This document shows positions 7,844 through 18,192 of a stretch of 22,871 bases of DNA, in pieces. The stretch comes from Fragilaria radians (Eukaryota > Bacillariophyta > Fragilariophyceae > Fragilariales > Fragilariaceae). The stretch's first letter is position 1; each line of letters starts with the position of its first letter. The stretch is from assembly GCA_900642245.1 (NCBI GenBank), contig CAAAJI010000054.1:14950-37820 (forward strand). Reading direction: 5' to 3'. Below the pieces are notes generated by a model that saw nothing but the letters and a program-made list of their open reading frames with translations, was not told the origin of the DNA and did no database searches. The position numbers and the translations under genes were made by a program.

Positions 7844-8056
7844 TTGAAGATAGTTGGTCTCGAGCGATTCGACAGCGATCCCGATAAGAGTCATCCTCAG
7901 ACGAAACGAGGGCGGCCAAAGAACGTTCGAATACGAAACAGAAGTGAATTGGAAACTGAAGATTTACCGATTGTTTGCTCAAGATGTGGGGCACATGGCC
8001 ATAATATAAGGACATGCGAAAGAAGAGAACGAGGTGACAGAGTTGAACGTCATTGA
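7844..8056 (+). pseudogene. MULE-type transposase C-terminal zinc-knuckle relic
   Basis: The frame opens at a TTG and ends at TGA (8054-8056) without a credible ATG; an ATG at 7825 is in another frame. It contains the basic motif RGRPKN, then an RIRNRSE segment, then CSRCGAHGHNIRTC, a CX2CX4HX4C knuckle. An RGRPKK-type block followed by a GHN-x-RTC knuckle is the usual C terminus of Mutator-like transposases. The catalytic DDE domain is not found upstream on this strand, where the SPRY-like gene lies in opposite orientation. A short stand-alone zinc-knuckle protein is the alternative. The antisense frame (7800-8153, -) is judged a shadow. Confidence 0.5.
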
Positions 8057-8419
8057 TAAGATAAATACTTTTTAGGTTCTTCCGTAAGAATTTTATGAAA
8101 ACACGTTTGTATTCAATAGTTCCTGTGACTATAACGTTAGGGTTAGAGATCAACTTGTACTCACATAGGCAAAGCAGCGTGACAATAATTTGTTCACATA
8201 ATGCTCTACAACACTTGACTAATCAAGGAGAGTAGCAAATCAAATGAAAAGATTTATTATTAGTAGCTTGAACAGTTAAATAAAAATAAGTGCGATGAAA
8301 GGTGATAGAAAATTACAAACGTTTTCCGCCAATTTTTCTTTTTTGACAAGTTCTTCCAAGGATAAAGGATTTTCTTCCGTCGAATCAGGAACATGCCTTT
8401 ATCTGATATTTTACTCCGT
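8057..8419. other. Spacer and presumed 3' UTR of the mid-SUN gene
   Basis: No gene is seen. A brief TTAGGGTTAG (8137-8146) is too short to be an interstitial telomere tract. Confidence 0.4.
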
Positions 8420-10885
8420 TCACATTATCTTTTTAGCTTTGAAGGTTAAACGAAGAAAGAAGGCTAACACAAAGACTACAAAACCAGCTGCAATTTCTGC
8501 CGCCAAAGAAATTTCAGGATCATGAAGTTTATTCGTGGTTGCAAATTTCTGCTTCATTCGTAGAAGGAGTTGACCAAAAACAAGCACGCTCGAATTCACA
8601 CCATGGGATATCAGATCAAGAAAGTCAGATGTCATACTTGAAAACATTTTATGAGAACGCATATTCATCAACTCCTTTTCTAGCTCTGATAATCGCCGCT
8701 CATGATTTATTTGCGTAGAGTAAATATCAGTTGCCATGTCAATCAAGATGCTTTGATAACACGTCACCAGAGCACGTGCGAACTGGTCGTGGACATTTTG
8801 ATTTATTTGAAGGATCTTGATTTCATCGGTTAATGTCTTAAAAATTGGTTCCATCTTTCCTACTTGGCTTGTTGTCGAACCACTCCCAACCGTTGCTTTC
8901 GCTGTCGCCTTAGCGACAATGCTCTTCTTAAAATTAGAAAAGTCAAGTGTTTCGAGGCAGTAGGCGCTGGGATATCTGGCAATAGCTTTTCGGAGACCTT
9001 CCGGCACATCATAAGCGATCGTATTGTCTTCGAACGACGTAGATTTTCGAGCATCTTTCGAGACCACGTCAAGAGGTTCAACATTATTTTCAGCATCGCC
9101 CTGAACCGAATAGCCGTTCACAACTGATCCCGAGTTCTCGTTTTCATTAACTACCTGGGTTTGATGCTCGTTTTCATGCAAGATTCCATCACTTGGCATC
9201 GATTGTTTATCGTGATCTTCCTCAATTGTTGATATCGAGTTGAAAACTAGAGTGTGTCTTAACCTTGGAAGTGCTTTACCAATCAATGTCTGTATTGTGT
9301 GATGAAGTTCCCATGTTTTCCCGATAGTAGTTTGAATCTTAATTTGAAGGTCTTTCATGGTCGTAGAAAACTCTAAGGCCGTATCGTTTTTCCTCTCTAC
9401 ACCTGTTTCGAAATTATCCATCCCTTCAGCAGCATGATGAAGTAAATCATATGGAATGGCCTCGAGGGGTATCGACTTAATAGGCATCGATGTATGTTCT
9501 TTATATGAATTTGAATTGATGCGACGGTGGTTGGCCAAGTCAAACCAAATATATTCTAATGCATTGGGGACAGAAACTGAATTGATATCAAAATTTGGTT
9601 TAAGTGATGGTAAGGAATTGAGCTTATCATCGTAGCAGTTTCTATCCGCTGGTTGATGCAATGTCTTTGAGATCAATTCGTCATTTTGGAAAGGAGCGTT
9701 TTCAATGTCTTTTGGATTACTTGATAAATTGTCACGAAATTCCATACTGGAGCTTTCATTGGACGCATCAGCATCATGAGAATCGGAAGCTTCAACCTCA
9801 TGCTTTTCTTCAGCTGAAGGATTATCCCCTGATTTCTCTGTTGGAATTTCCTCAGGAATACTATCGACGACGTCATCATCTTTTCCCTCGCCTTCATTCC
9901 ATTGCTCGCGGAAGCCTTGGAGCATCGTTGATCCATGGACTTGAATTTGACTCAAGGTGCAGAAATGTTCGTCACGATAATGAGATATAAATCGAAATTT
10001 CAAGTATCTGGCCCAAGACGGTTCTGATAAATCGAAAGATTGTTCACCGTTTCCTTGGTTCGCTGTAAACGTACCAAGATCAACCCATTGACCCATTGTT
10101 TGAGATCCAAGAACTTGAAAATCCTTGACGTGACTGGAATATAATTCATAGTTTGCGATTTTTATTTGCTTCACCAATATATCTTCAGACAATCCTACAA
10201 CAACAAATTTCTTATCTTTGCAGGGAGCAATTGCATACTTATCTCTGTCGCTTGTAAGTAAATTAGAAGCTCCCTTCATGCTGGGAGATCTCTCCAAAAT
10301 AAGTGCTCCCGCAGATTTATTAGCATAGTCAACCATGACTCGCTTCGCCGCCGCTTCCTCCTCTTCTTCTCCAACATCAATATTTGGTTCCGGATTTGAC
10401 TCCAAAATTGTATCGTCTCCTTCTTCTTGGGAAATATCTTGTGCCTCAATCAAATCTTCCACGTCCTTCCTTTCGTCTTCGGGTATTTCGACTCCCGTTT
10501 CTATAGTTGGATTGATGTCAGATATCGGTTCTGTAGAATGGAGTTGACTACTGTTAAAAGCATCAAGGGATTGCTGCTTAGAGACAGCATCACCATGTTC
10601 TAAATGATGATGTATGTAGCTATCGGTGTCATTCAAACTTCTTTCTCCATCTTCCATATCTAGGTTGATATCAAATGAATAGTCAGCAAGTACAGAATTG
10701 GCATTCGATGACAAATCTATAAGCTGCAAACGTGGTAGCGAAGTCAACACATCGTTATGCATGGTTTCTGCAGCATTACGCATCGGTCTTAGTTCATTTT
10801 CCTCGTCATCTTGTGAAGGTATGTCATCTTTGGCCAGGAGAGGGAGAACTCCCATTAACAACAAGGAAATTCGTCGTCGTTTCAT
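8420..10885 (-). CDS. Mid-SUN domain ER membrane protein (Slp1/SUCO family), 821 aa
   Basis: The first ATG of the frame is at 10885-10883; the frame opens 33 codons earlier at a GTG, but the ATG begins an obvious signal peptide (KRRR then a hydrophobic run, residues 1-18). After an acidic low-complexity region, the SUN domain spans about 182-324, from RVMVDYANKSAG through QWVDLGTF and WARYLKFRF to QIQVHG. A further acidic linker follows, then a helical region about 675-747 with the GKMEPIFKTLTDEI pattern seen in mid-SUN proteins, and one transmembrane helix near 793-813. The C terminus is KAKKIM, so KKIM fits a KKXX ER-retrieval signal in a type I protein. In yeast, Slp1 works with Emp65 in the ER lumen; other mid-SUN members act at the ER or nuclear envelope. 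Single exon. Confidence 0.88.
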   Translation of the reverse strand: MKRRRISLLLMGVLPLLAKDDIPSQDDEENELRPMRNAAETMHNDVLTSLPRLQLIDLSSNANSVLADYSFDINLDMEDGERSLNDTDSYIHHHLEHGDAVSKQQSLDAFNSSQLHSTEPISDINPTIETGVEIPEDERKDVEDLIEAQDISQEEGDDTILESNPEPNIDVGEEEEEAAAKRVMVDYANKSAGALILERSPSMKGASNLLTSDRDKYAIAPCKDKKFVVVGLSEDILVKQIKIANYELYSSHVKDFQVLGSQTMGQWVDLGTFTANQGNGEQSFDLSEPSWARYLKFRFISHYRDEHFCTLSQIQVHGSTMLQGFREQWNEGEGKDDDVVDSIPEEIPTEKSGDNPSAEEKHEVEASDSHDADASNESSSMEFRDNLSSNPKDIENAPFQNDELISKTLHQPADRNCYDDKLNSLPSLKPNFDINSVSVPNALEYIWFDLANHRRINSNSYKEHTSMPIKSIPLEAIPYDLLHHAAEGMDNFETGVERKNDTALEFSTTMKDLQIKIQTTIGKTWELHHTIQTLIGKALPRLRHTLVFNSISTIEEDHDKQSMPSDGILHENEHQTQVVNENENSGSVVNGYSVQGDAENNVEPLDVVSKDARKSTSFEDNTIAYDVPEGLRKAIARYPSAYCLETLDFSNFKKSIVAKATAKATVGSGSTTSQVGKMEPIFKTLTDEIKILQINQNVHDQFARALVTCYQSILIDMATDIYSTQINHERRLSELEKELMNMRSHKMFSSMTSDFLDLISHGVNSSVLVFGQLLLRMKQKFATTNKLHDPEISLAAEIAAGFVVFVLAFFLRLTFKAKKIM

Positions 10886-12726
10886 TTTGTTCTTTTCAAA
10901 ATGGAATAACAGCAGTCGGACTAGACCGGGCTTAAAATTATTGGTGAGTGTCTTCCGTTCGAAATCTATGGAAAACGACTTCACAGGGATGACATACTAA
11001 CTGCCCTCATGTGTGAAAGGAACATACTCATAACCCATTAAGCTTGCTATGTTTCAAGAACTGGTAGAATGTAAAAAATCAACACGTATGCGAAACGACT
11101 ACAATTGGAGCTCGCAAAACTTGCAATCATCATGTAAGTGTGTCAGTTACTCACCTCATCGACCTGACAGCGCAACGTCAGGCAAAAAGTAAGTTGTCAC
11201 CCACTATAAGGTTACGTGATTTAGTGAATACTGTACGACACATTTGCAGAAACCCAAAGTTGATTCTTAAAGTAGCTATATACAAAGCATAGAAGTTGAT
11301 ACAATTTAAGGGGTCCTTGAGTATTTTTTCGCAGAACACTGCCTACTTTAAACATTAATATTCCATCAATCAATTTAATTTATCACGGGTTTTGGACGTA
11401 AATTGGATAGTAGCGTACAAATTTAAGCTAAGGTTCTTTAACCCCAATAATATAATTAATGTTTCATTAATGATTAACTTTCTTGATATGCTCGCAAAAG
11501 TTTCCATTGAAGCTCTGTGATTTCTGAGATTCAATGAAGAGCATTACAAATATAGATTTTATGAAATAAATTCTACCGGAAAGTGGCCAACGTCTTTGTA
11601 GATCCGAGAATTTAAAAACAGCTTCATAGTGAGCGCAAGAAGAGAGAGAGCTTTAGAAAGTGTCTGGATAGCAAAAGGGCTCACCAGAGCCACATAGAAA
11701 AGTTTGCTCTAATTTATTTCAGGGAATTATTCAACAATAACTGAAATTAACTTTGAAACATGAGAAGAGTTTCTGGTTGATCATTTATTCAGAGTTCTCA
11801 TTAACCAGGAAACTGTTTCCTTCAAACGTCGAAAAACGTGGATCGTTTTGTCGATACCACTGAAATCTCATGATAGGGAAACTACCCATAGATATCATTG
11901 CTATTGCAAATGTAATATCCTGCTTAGACATTCAGAATTTAAATGAATGAGACAGAGACTTCTTGTCTCTTCATTTTTGATTCGTACACGCAATCCCTTA
12001 GGTCCATTATCTAAAACTCTCATATCTGTCAAAAGGAATGGTATTCGTAGGCAAAATATTTCAATTGAACCCCAGATTGCCTGCTTTTATAGCTTTATTC
12101 GAAAATATACAATAAGGTTACAATTAGATTGTATCAATTTCCTTCACATTAGAAAAGTTTTTAAGAAATCGACAACCAATTTCCTCTATGTGGCAATGGG
12201 CAAATTGTTTAATCAGATCCTTTTTTTTGCGTCATTACTTTGTAGACTTTTCCCAAAATAAATCCTCTTTGTGTTTCGACGTATTATCCGAAGCTGGACT
12301 GCATGGAGTGACCGTGACTGATAAGCAATTTAAGAGCCAATGATTTTTGAAATTTATATTCAAAAGGCTGAAAATAGTTGCTTTCCATTACATGACGATA
12401 ATTTTGTTTCAAAGGATTTCAATGAATACTAGAGATGTGTCAATATTTTTAACAATTTCAACTAGTAAGAAATCTGAATTGTCATAAACTGTGGCAGCAT
12501 ATTTATAATCTACCGTTGTTGTTACCTTGGGCAAACACCAATTGCACCTTTTTTCATAGCTCAAAAATGAATATAATCATACTTCTATTAACTCTTTCAG
12601 TATGAGGACGACATCGAATCGACGTATAACGATTTGCTTCCTTTACTCTCCGATTGGTTAGGTGTCATTTGTTCTGAAACGAATTATCATCTGCCAACTT
12701 AAATTTCACAATGTTTTCTCGCCCAT
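10886..12726. other. 1.8 kb gene-poor region
   Basis: I find no supported gene. A 104-codon plus frame at 11947-12261 has no motif. Small hairpins occur, for example CCTGAC/GTCAGG at 11163-11182. A possible terminal exon at 12601-12702 (plus) is treated as a finding only. The left part should hold the promoter of the mid-SUN gene, but no clear element is visible. Confidence 0.4.
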
Positions 12727-13350
12727 CTAAACAAGTTCATGCAGATCGTTCAGAAGCCTGTCCGGTTTTTTGGGATTTAGCCAAACAGCTCGAACTCCAT
12801 TTTGAAGAGCTACACGTATGTTCTTGGCGTCGTCGTCAATTAATACTGTGCTGGCCCTGGTAATCTCCAAGCCTTTGTGACGTGCTTGTAACTCTTCCAC
12901 TACACTTGCCATGTGTGCTTGCTTACCCTGCGTAGATCCTTGTCCTTCATACACAAAATCAAGACCCGGATATCCACCGCGGATTGGGACGTCGGGAGTT
13001 CCTATGTGTTCCAATATCTGATGAACTATTTCAATTTGGTTGGAGAATGTGACGACAGCCACGTACAAACCCTCTCTTCGAGCAGCTGGAATCAATGAGC
13101 GAAATATGGGTCGTATGTGTGGAAAGATGGCCTCGGCAGACTCCTTCCACCTACCACCTGTGTGAATTTCCAGGATAGTTCGATCCAAGTCAATGGCAAG
13201 AAAGTTTACTCTTACTGTTTTCAACGGTTACAAAGTTTAAGCGTATTTGAGTAATTGATATACTTCAAGCATGCAATTTCACTCACGTTCCCTGCATTTC
13301 TGAAGTGCATTCTGGGTTGCTTGTTCCAATTCATAACTTTCAATTGCCAT
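12727..13350 (-). CDS. HAD-superfamily phosphatase, two exons (183 aa)
   Basis: The exons are 13287-13350 and 12727-13214. The main frame has no ATG before its first catalytic motif: it opens between a TAA and a TTG. A 64-nt exon from ATG 13350 ends at a donor GTGAGT, and splicing to the AG at 13216-13215 joins codons in phase (C|TA), giving ...LQKCRE-LRVNFLAIDLD. HAD motifs follow in order: motif I DLDRT (D30, D32), motif II VTFSN (T77), motif III K119, motif IV VLIDDDAKN (D148-150). The size and HTGGRW segment after motif I match small one-domain HAD phosphatases of protists with little or no cap. The substrate is unknown. Arg replaces the usual Gly of DxDGT. Confidence 0.85.
13215..13286 (-). 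other. Intron of the HAD gene (72 nt)
   Basis: It begins GTGAGTGAAA and ends TTGAAAACAG on the minus strand, phase 1. It contains in-frame stops, so it must be removed for the ATG at 13350 to be used. Confidence 0.8.
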
Positions 13351-14519
13351 GACTTTTCATCAATTTTGTTAATGTTAAGAAAAAGCCATTATCCCATACG
13401 TTTTTTTCGAGATTCCGTGTTCTTTCTTAAACTGAATAGCCAATCAGCTCTACTTATTCTTTTCTAGAGTAGCCAATAAAAAATAAGGATTGAAGAAAAT
13501 TCTTTTTGATTCGAAATAGAATCCTTTTTTGCATTCGGTTGAACATTCAGAGTCATGAAAGGATATAGAAATGTTTAATGTTTTATCAAAGATAAGAGAC
13601 AAGCAAGCCTTAGAAAGCATGTTTCCAATGAATAAGAGAATAGGACAGTATTCCAAAATTTATAGTCTTTTATGTTAGAGTTTTAACTAATGTAGGCTCT
13701 GCACCAAATTGCAAGAGCACTACAACCTTTAGTTACAGCTATGGGAGCAGCATTTTTCATAAAATGTTGAAGCAATATTCCTGAGTACAAATGGGATCCA
13801 CAATGATAAATGCTTTTGAATGAACTTCATGCTTGACTGTGTGTTGGTGAATGCATCTAACGACATAATTCCTTGAAATCTTCACTTCCAAGGATCATCT
13901 TACCACTGCAGCAGTTGTGGAAGTCATTTTTTTACAATTGGCATTCTCAATTCCAAGACAAAGTAAGCATTGATAGTTGATAGTTATTTGATACAATTCA
14001 ACATAAGCCCATAGACTAATGCTATCAAGAAATGATTGATAAAAATGTAAAAGAAAGAGACCGTGTTCTTCCCTCTCTTGATACGCGCGAATTACTAATC
14101 TTTTCTTAAGTGTCTCCACAAGCCGATTTGTCCGTCAGCTTTTTCAAGTGATCACATTCGGATATGACGCGTAATGATATCCACAGATTACAGATATTTC
14201 CTCTTTTCAAGTATAGGTTCCCCCTGAATTGAGGATTGGATTAAATCTCAAAGCCAACAGTAAATTCATAAAAATTGCTTTGTCGCAGCGGCACTTTAGC
14301 ATTATAGCCCAGATTTTAATTGACAATATTTCTTGATCTATCACACAGCAATAGATGATTCATACGAAAAACAATGAATTCTTTTATCTTGCATACCTAA
14401 GCAATTATGGATAATCTTTTAGACAATGATGGAATCGTAATTTCTAATTTAAGGCCTTATGGATCTTAAGATAGCTGTATGTAAACCCCAAAATACTAGA
14501 TATGGATTTGTATCCCTAA
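13351..14519. other. 1.2 kb intergenic region, nothing recognised
   Basis: It lies between the 5' end of the HAD gene and the 3' end of the kinesin gene, both on the minus strand. Frames of about 70 codons (13450-13656 and 13895-14119, minus) lack motifs and the latter starts at GTG. No RNA gene seen. Confidence 0.4.
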
Positions 14520-17500
14520 TCATTTCCCTTTGTGCTTAATTCTCCGCACCGAGCAAACACTAGATGGCCTAGGTCGTTTCCCAGGTGATATATCAACATC
14601 TGGCTGATAATTTAAGCATGATTCACGAAGCACTCTTGATTTTTTTGGAGATTCTTCTGTGCACCCCTCGTTAATCACTACACTCGAGGCAACGGGAGTC
14701 AATGACTCTGAAAACGTACAAGGTAAATCTTTGAGAACAACATCTTCATTTGGTGTTGAAGAAAGGTTTTCGCTGAAATCGACAACAATTTTAGATGGCA
14801 AAGGTTTAACTTGCTCCTCCATTCTAAGTACGTCGATTCCAAAGGAATTAGTCCTTTCGGAAACAATAGTAGCATGCTGTTTGCATGTGTCCGTAAAAAT
14901 ATGCATTTCACCAACATACGATTTCGTTAAGTCAATGAGCTGGCTTTTTGATTCAGTGTTGTGTAAGTGTTGGCGCTTCGAAAGTGTGGAATTCATCTTT
15001 TCTGCATCGTCCTTGATTTCTTGGTTCATATTAGCTATGCTATTTATGTTTTCCTTCAATTTCAAAGTAGCATTTCCTGAACATTGAGATGCTATACGGT
15101 CAACAGAATCTAAATCTTGACATATTTGCGACAAGATTCCTCTTCGTGGTTCTTCGATGCAGGCGATACCCTTGGTTAATTCTCCGATGATTTCAATTTT
15201 TGAGAACGATATAGCATCGGATCCATGCCTACAAATATTTGAGATGGATTCCTTTGAAATACTTTTGGAGAGATCGATCGACTCATCAGCTAGTCTACCA
15301 TTAATTTGCATTCTTCTTTGCATGCCTACTATGTCATCTTGAACTGTGTTAAGGGTTTCGGTGCAGTCAAGCGCTTTGTTAGCGAATTCTTTGATATCTT
15401 TTTGATGTCGTACCGCATTTTGGTGCACTGAGGAGGTCGAGGAAATTTCGGAGTTTAATGCAGTCAAGACAGATGTATCAGTTTTTCGCATGACTTTAGT
15501 TTCTTCACGAAGCTTTACATTAGCAGCTCGCAGCTCGTGGAATAGCTCCACAGATGTCCCACACATAACATCGTTTGCATCTTTGATAGCTGAACAAGTG
15601 TTTCGGAGTGTAGCTGTCCTTTTCCTTTGGTCGCCCCTAATTAGCTTTATCTGCTCAGATACAAGGTTCTTCACCCCACATATTATGGTTTCCATCACTG
15701 CATTACATAGCGACTCTTGAAATATCTCGGCTTCTTGAAGCTGATTTTGCTGCAAAATCAGTTGTGCGCTCTGACTTTCTAAAGTTTGTAAGTTTGATTC
15801 CTCAAGATTTTGTAAACACTCAATTTGGGCATCAAGTTCTTTCGAGATGACGTCATGTCGAATCATTTCTGCCTGTAACATCTTATGGGTGTCGCCAAGC
15901 TCATTTTGGATAGATTGCGATATATCTTGTATCCTTCTAGCGGCTTCATCGCCTGAATCTTTGAACTGTTCAAGCATACCTTTCAAGCTGGAATTAGAAA
16001 GATGAAATTTAGCCAAGGCTGATTTCAAAGAACCTTCTGCTTCGCTTACAATAGTCAAAACATTCCTTTTCGACTCCAATAAAGAATTTTCAACTTTGGA
16101 TAAACCGTTGGTAACAGAAGCTTCAAAATTTTCATGGGCTTCTGTAATTTTCTCGGAAAAGTTAATTAATTGACCGCGTGCAACGGCGCAGCTCTTCGCA
16201 AGTAATGCTTCACTATCTGTGATTTTCTCTTTTGTCTCGTTTAATTGTAATCCAGCTTGTTTACACAACGTCTCCAGCTTTGGGATCACATCTTCAGAAA
16301 TTTCATGAACGACTTGGTTTGACGCTGTTTCAGCGACAGATGCAATTCTAGTTACCAAATTTTGTGTATCCTCAATTTCATCGTAACGTCGTTGATGCTG
16401 AAATGACAGAACCTCTAACACGTTTTCCCTGAAGTCAATGTTTGATTCAGAAGATTTTTCGATTGTGCATAACACTTCATGCAACGCCTGTGAAATTGCA
16501 CCGCAGAAGTCACGGGAAGCTTGACGTCTCTTCATGTCCTCTTCGTGGCTTGCCTTGATAGCTGCATAGAGGATATTGCCGTCATCTATCGACTCCTTGA
16601 GCACTTTTAATAGCGCAAGGGCTTCTGAGGTCAGTGCTTTTTCGGTTTCCTGGGTTGCTCGCAAGATTGTTGAGGTTTTCAATAAAGTATGTTCTGTGCG
16701 ATGTAACTCGTCTTGAATGATTTTTGAAGCTTTGCGTTCCGCACTCAAGTCACTTTCTAGATTCTCAACTCGATCCTTTGCGGAGTCTAATTCATTTTGC
16801 ACTTGCATTTGGGCACATTCTGCCTTGTTCGCACGTTCTTCCATCTCCTGAAGTTGCAAATAATTTCTTGCTAAAGCATGGCGAGCTTCCTCCACCTCTT
16901 GTAACATGTGCTCCATACGAATTTCCATTTCTTGCCATCTTTCAGAAGTTACAGCCACGGTTCCGTCACTTGGAACCAATGGTAGAGAAGATGAAGGTCC
17001 CATTGACATGTATGAATTAGAAACAGGTTTATTCTTGATGCCTATGGCTGTTTGAGCGTAGTGAAGCGTCTGTAGGCTTTCCTGAACGTTTATTATTGAG
17101 GGTGAAATAGTGGCAATAATAACAGTTTTGCAACGGCCCCCCAAAGCTTCTTGTAAAATACGCGTCAATTTTGAATCCCTGAAAAAACTTAATGAATTGT
17201 GTATTGGAAAAGTAAGGGTTCATGAAGAGAAGGCCTTACCTGTAAGGAATCATTGCAGATTTGTTCTTATTATCGCTTTGATCTTTAAGAATCGAAATGA
17301 CTCTTCCAAGAGTCAGCAACGATTTATTGATATTTCGACGCTCTTGTTCCCTAGCTGCTTGATCGCGTGCACTACTTTGCTCAACAGTTGCTGTCTTTGC
17401 GGATTCCGATCCAGCCAGGTCAACCATGTGAAGCTTTCCCTGTGCTTCCATGATGCTGCCATTCGGAAGCTTTTGCTTCGTGTCAACGCATATGGTAAAT

Positions 17501-18192
17501 ATGCAGTGAGATCGTGAGGATTGCTTGTTCATATTGGTTTCTCCGACTCTTCGAGCCTGTACGGCTGTATGCATTAGTTTCAGAACATCTCGTGGAGAAT
17601 GCACGATATGCTGCGAAAGACCGCGACATTGAACTCCTTTGGGAGTTTGCACAATATCTAATTTTATTGATTGATCAGTTGCCAGCAGGTCTGACAACTC
17701 TTCATTGTATATTTCTAGGAATGAACAACTAACTCTAGTTTCCAAATATTGTGACAGTAGGAATGAATCAAAGATTGCTTGTGCTGCTCTAGGGATCACA
17801 CCATGATGATCCGGATTGTCTAAGTTTCCTTCCATTGTATGTGTCTTACCGGTTCCAGTCTTAGAGAATGTTAGTGAGGAATGGCATACCAAAAGCAATA
17901 GTCAACTTCTAGTGGAACGAACCTGACCATACGCGAATACACACGTCTCAAAGCCCTTTAGTACATCAGCGATAACCGGCCTAAGAGTCAGAAAAAACAC
18001 ATCCTGTTGTGTCGAAAACGAAGTAAACACATTGTCAAAGGAGAATTGTGACCTAGCTTGCTTAGGTCCGACACCCTTAATAACAGTGACGGTATTGTTA
18101 GTAGTTGAGGCAGTAACCACAGGGAGAGTCCCTTCCTTTGTTTCTTTACTGTTCATGGGACGCAAGCGAACGACTACTTGAACTGACGCCAT
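14520..18192 (-). CDS. Kinesin-5 (BimC/Eg5-type) mitotic motor, three exons (1182 aa)
   Basis: Exons are 17923-18192, 17240-17859 and 14520-17178; all junctions are GT..AG and the sum is 1183 codons in frame. ATG 18192 has a good context (A at -3, G at +4). The motor spans about 1-345: FAYGQTGTGKT (P-loop, residues 89-96, across intron 1), SSRSH (switch I, about 204), DLAGSE (switch II, 237-242), NINKSLLTLGRVI, and IPYRDSKLTR across intron 2. The LEIYNEEL and IKNKP neck-junction sequences point to kinesin-5, plus-end motors that slide antiparallel spindle microtubules as tetramers. A long helical stalk follows and the tail ends basic, with ISPGKR, a CDK-type S-P-x-K site that may stand in for the BimC box. 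Loop 5 is short and loop 11 long for the family. Confidence 0.9.
17179..17239 (-). other. Kinesin intron 2 (61 nt)
   Basis: Donor GTAAGG, acceptor TTTTTTCAG on the minus strand, phase 2 (AG|G, Arg297). The splice restores the conserved IPYRDSKLTR. Confidence 0.92.
17860..17922 (-). other. Kinesin intron 1 (63 nt)
   Basis: Donor GTTCGT, acceptor CTCTAAG on the minus strand, phase 0. It falls inside the P-loop between GQ and TGTGKT. Confidence 0.9.

Noticed and set aside
8137..8146. TTAGGGTTAG, telomere-like
   Set aside because: Less than two full repeats; chance occurrence in AT-rich DNA.
7800..8153. Minus-strand frame ending ..LIPASIMKK as a possible first exon of the SPRY-like gene
   Set aside because: The donor GTAGGT leaves phase 2 but every acceptor after the in-frame TGA needs phase 1, and the frame is antisense to the zinc-knuckle relic.
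11870..11950. 27-codon frame MIGKLPIDIIAIANVISCLD.. resembling the start of an F-box
   Set aside because: Too short and without a downstream continuation.
11947..12261. 104-codon plus frame with a mitochondrial-presequence-like start
   Set aside because: The basic start can arise by chance; no domain, conserved motif or splice partner found.
13895..14119. 74-codon minus frame
   Set aside because: GTG start, no motif, in gene-poor AT-rich DNA.
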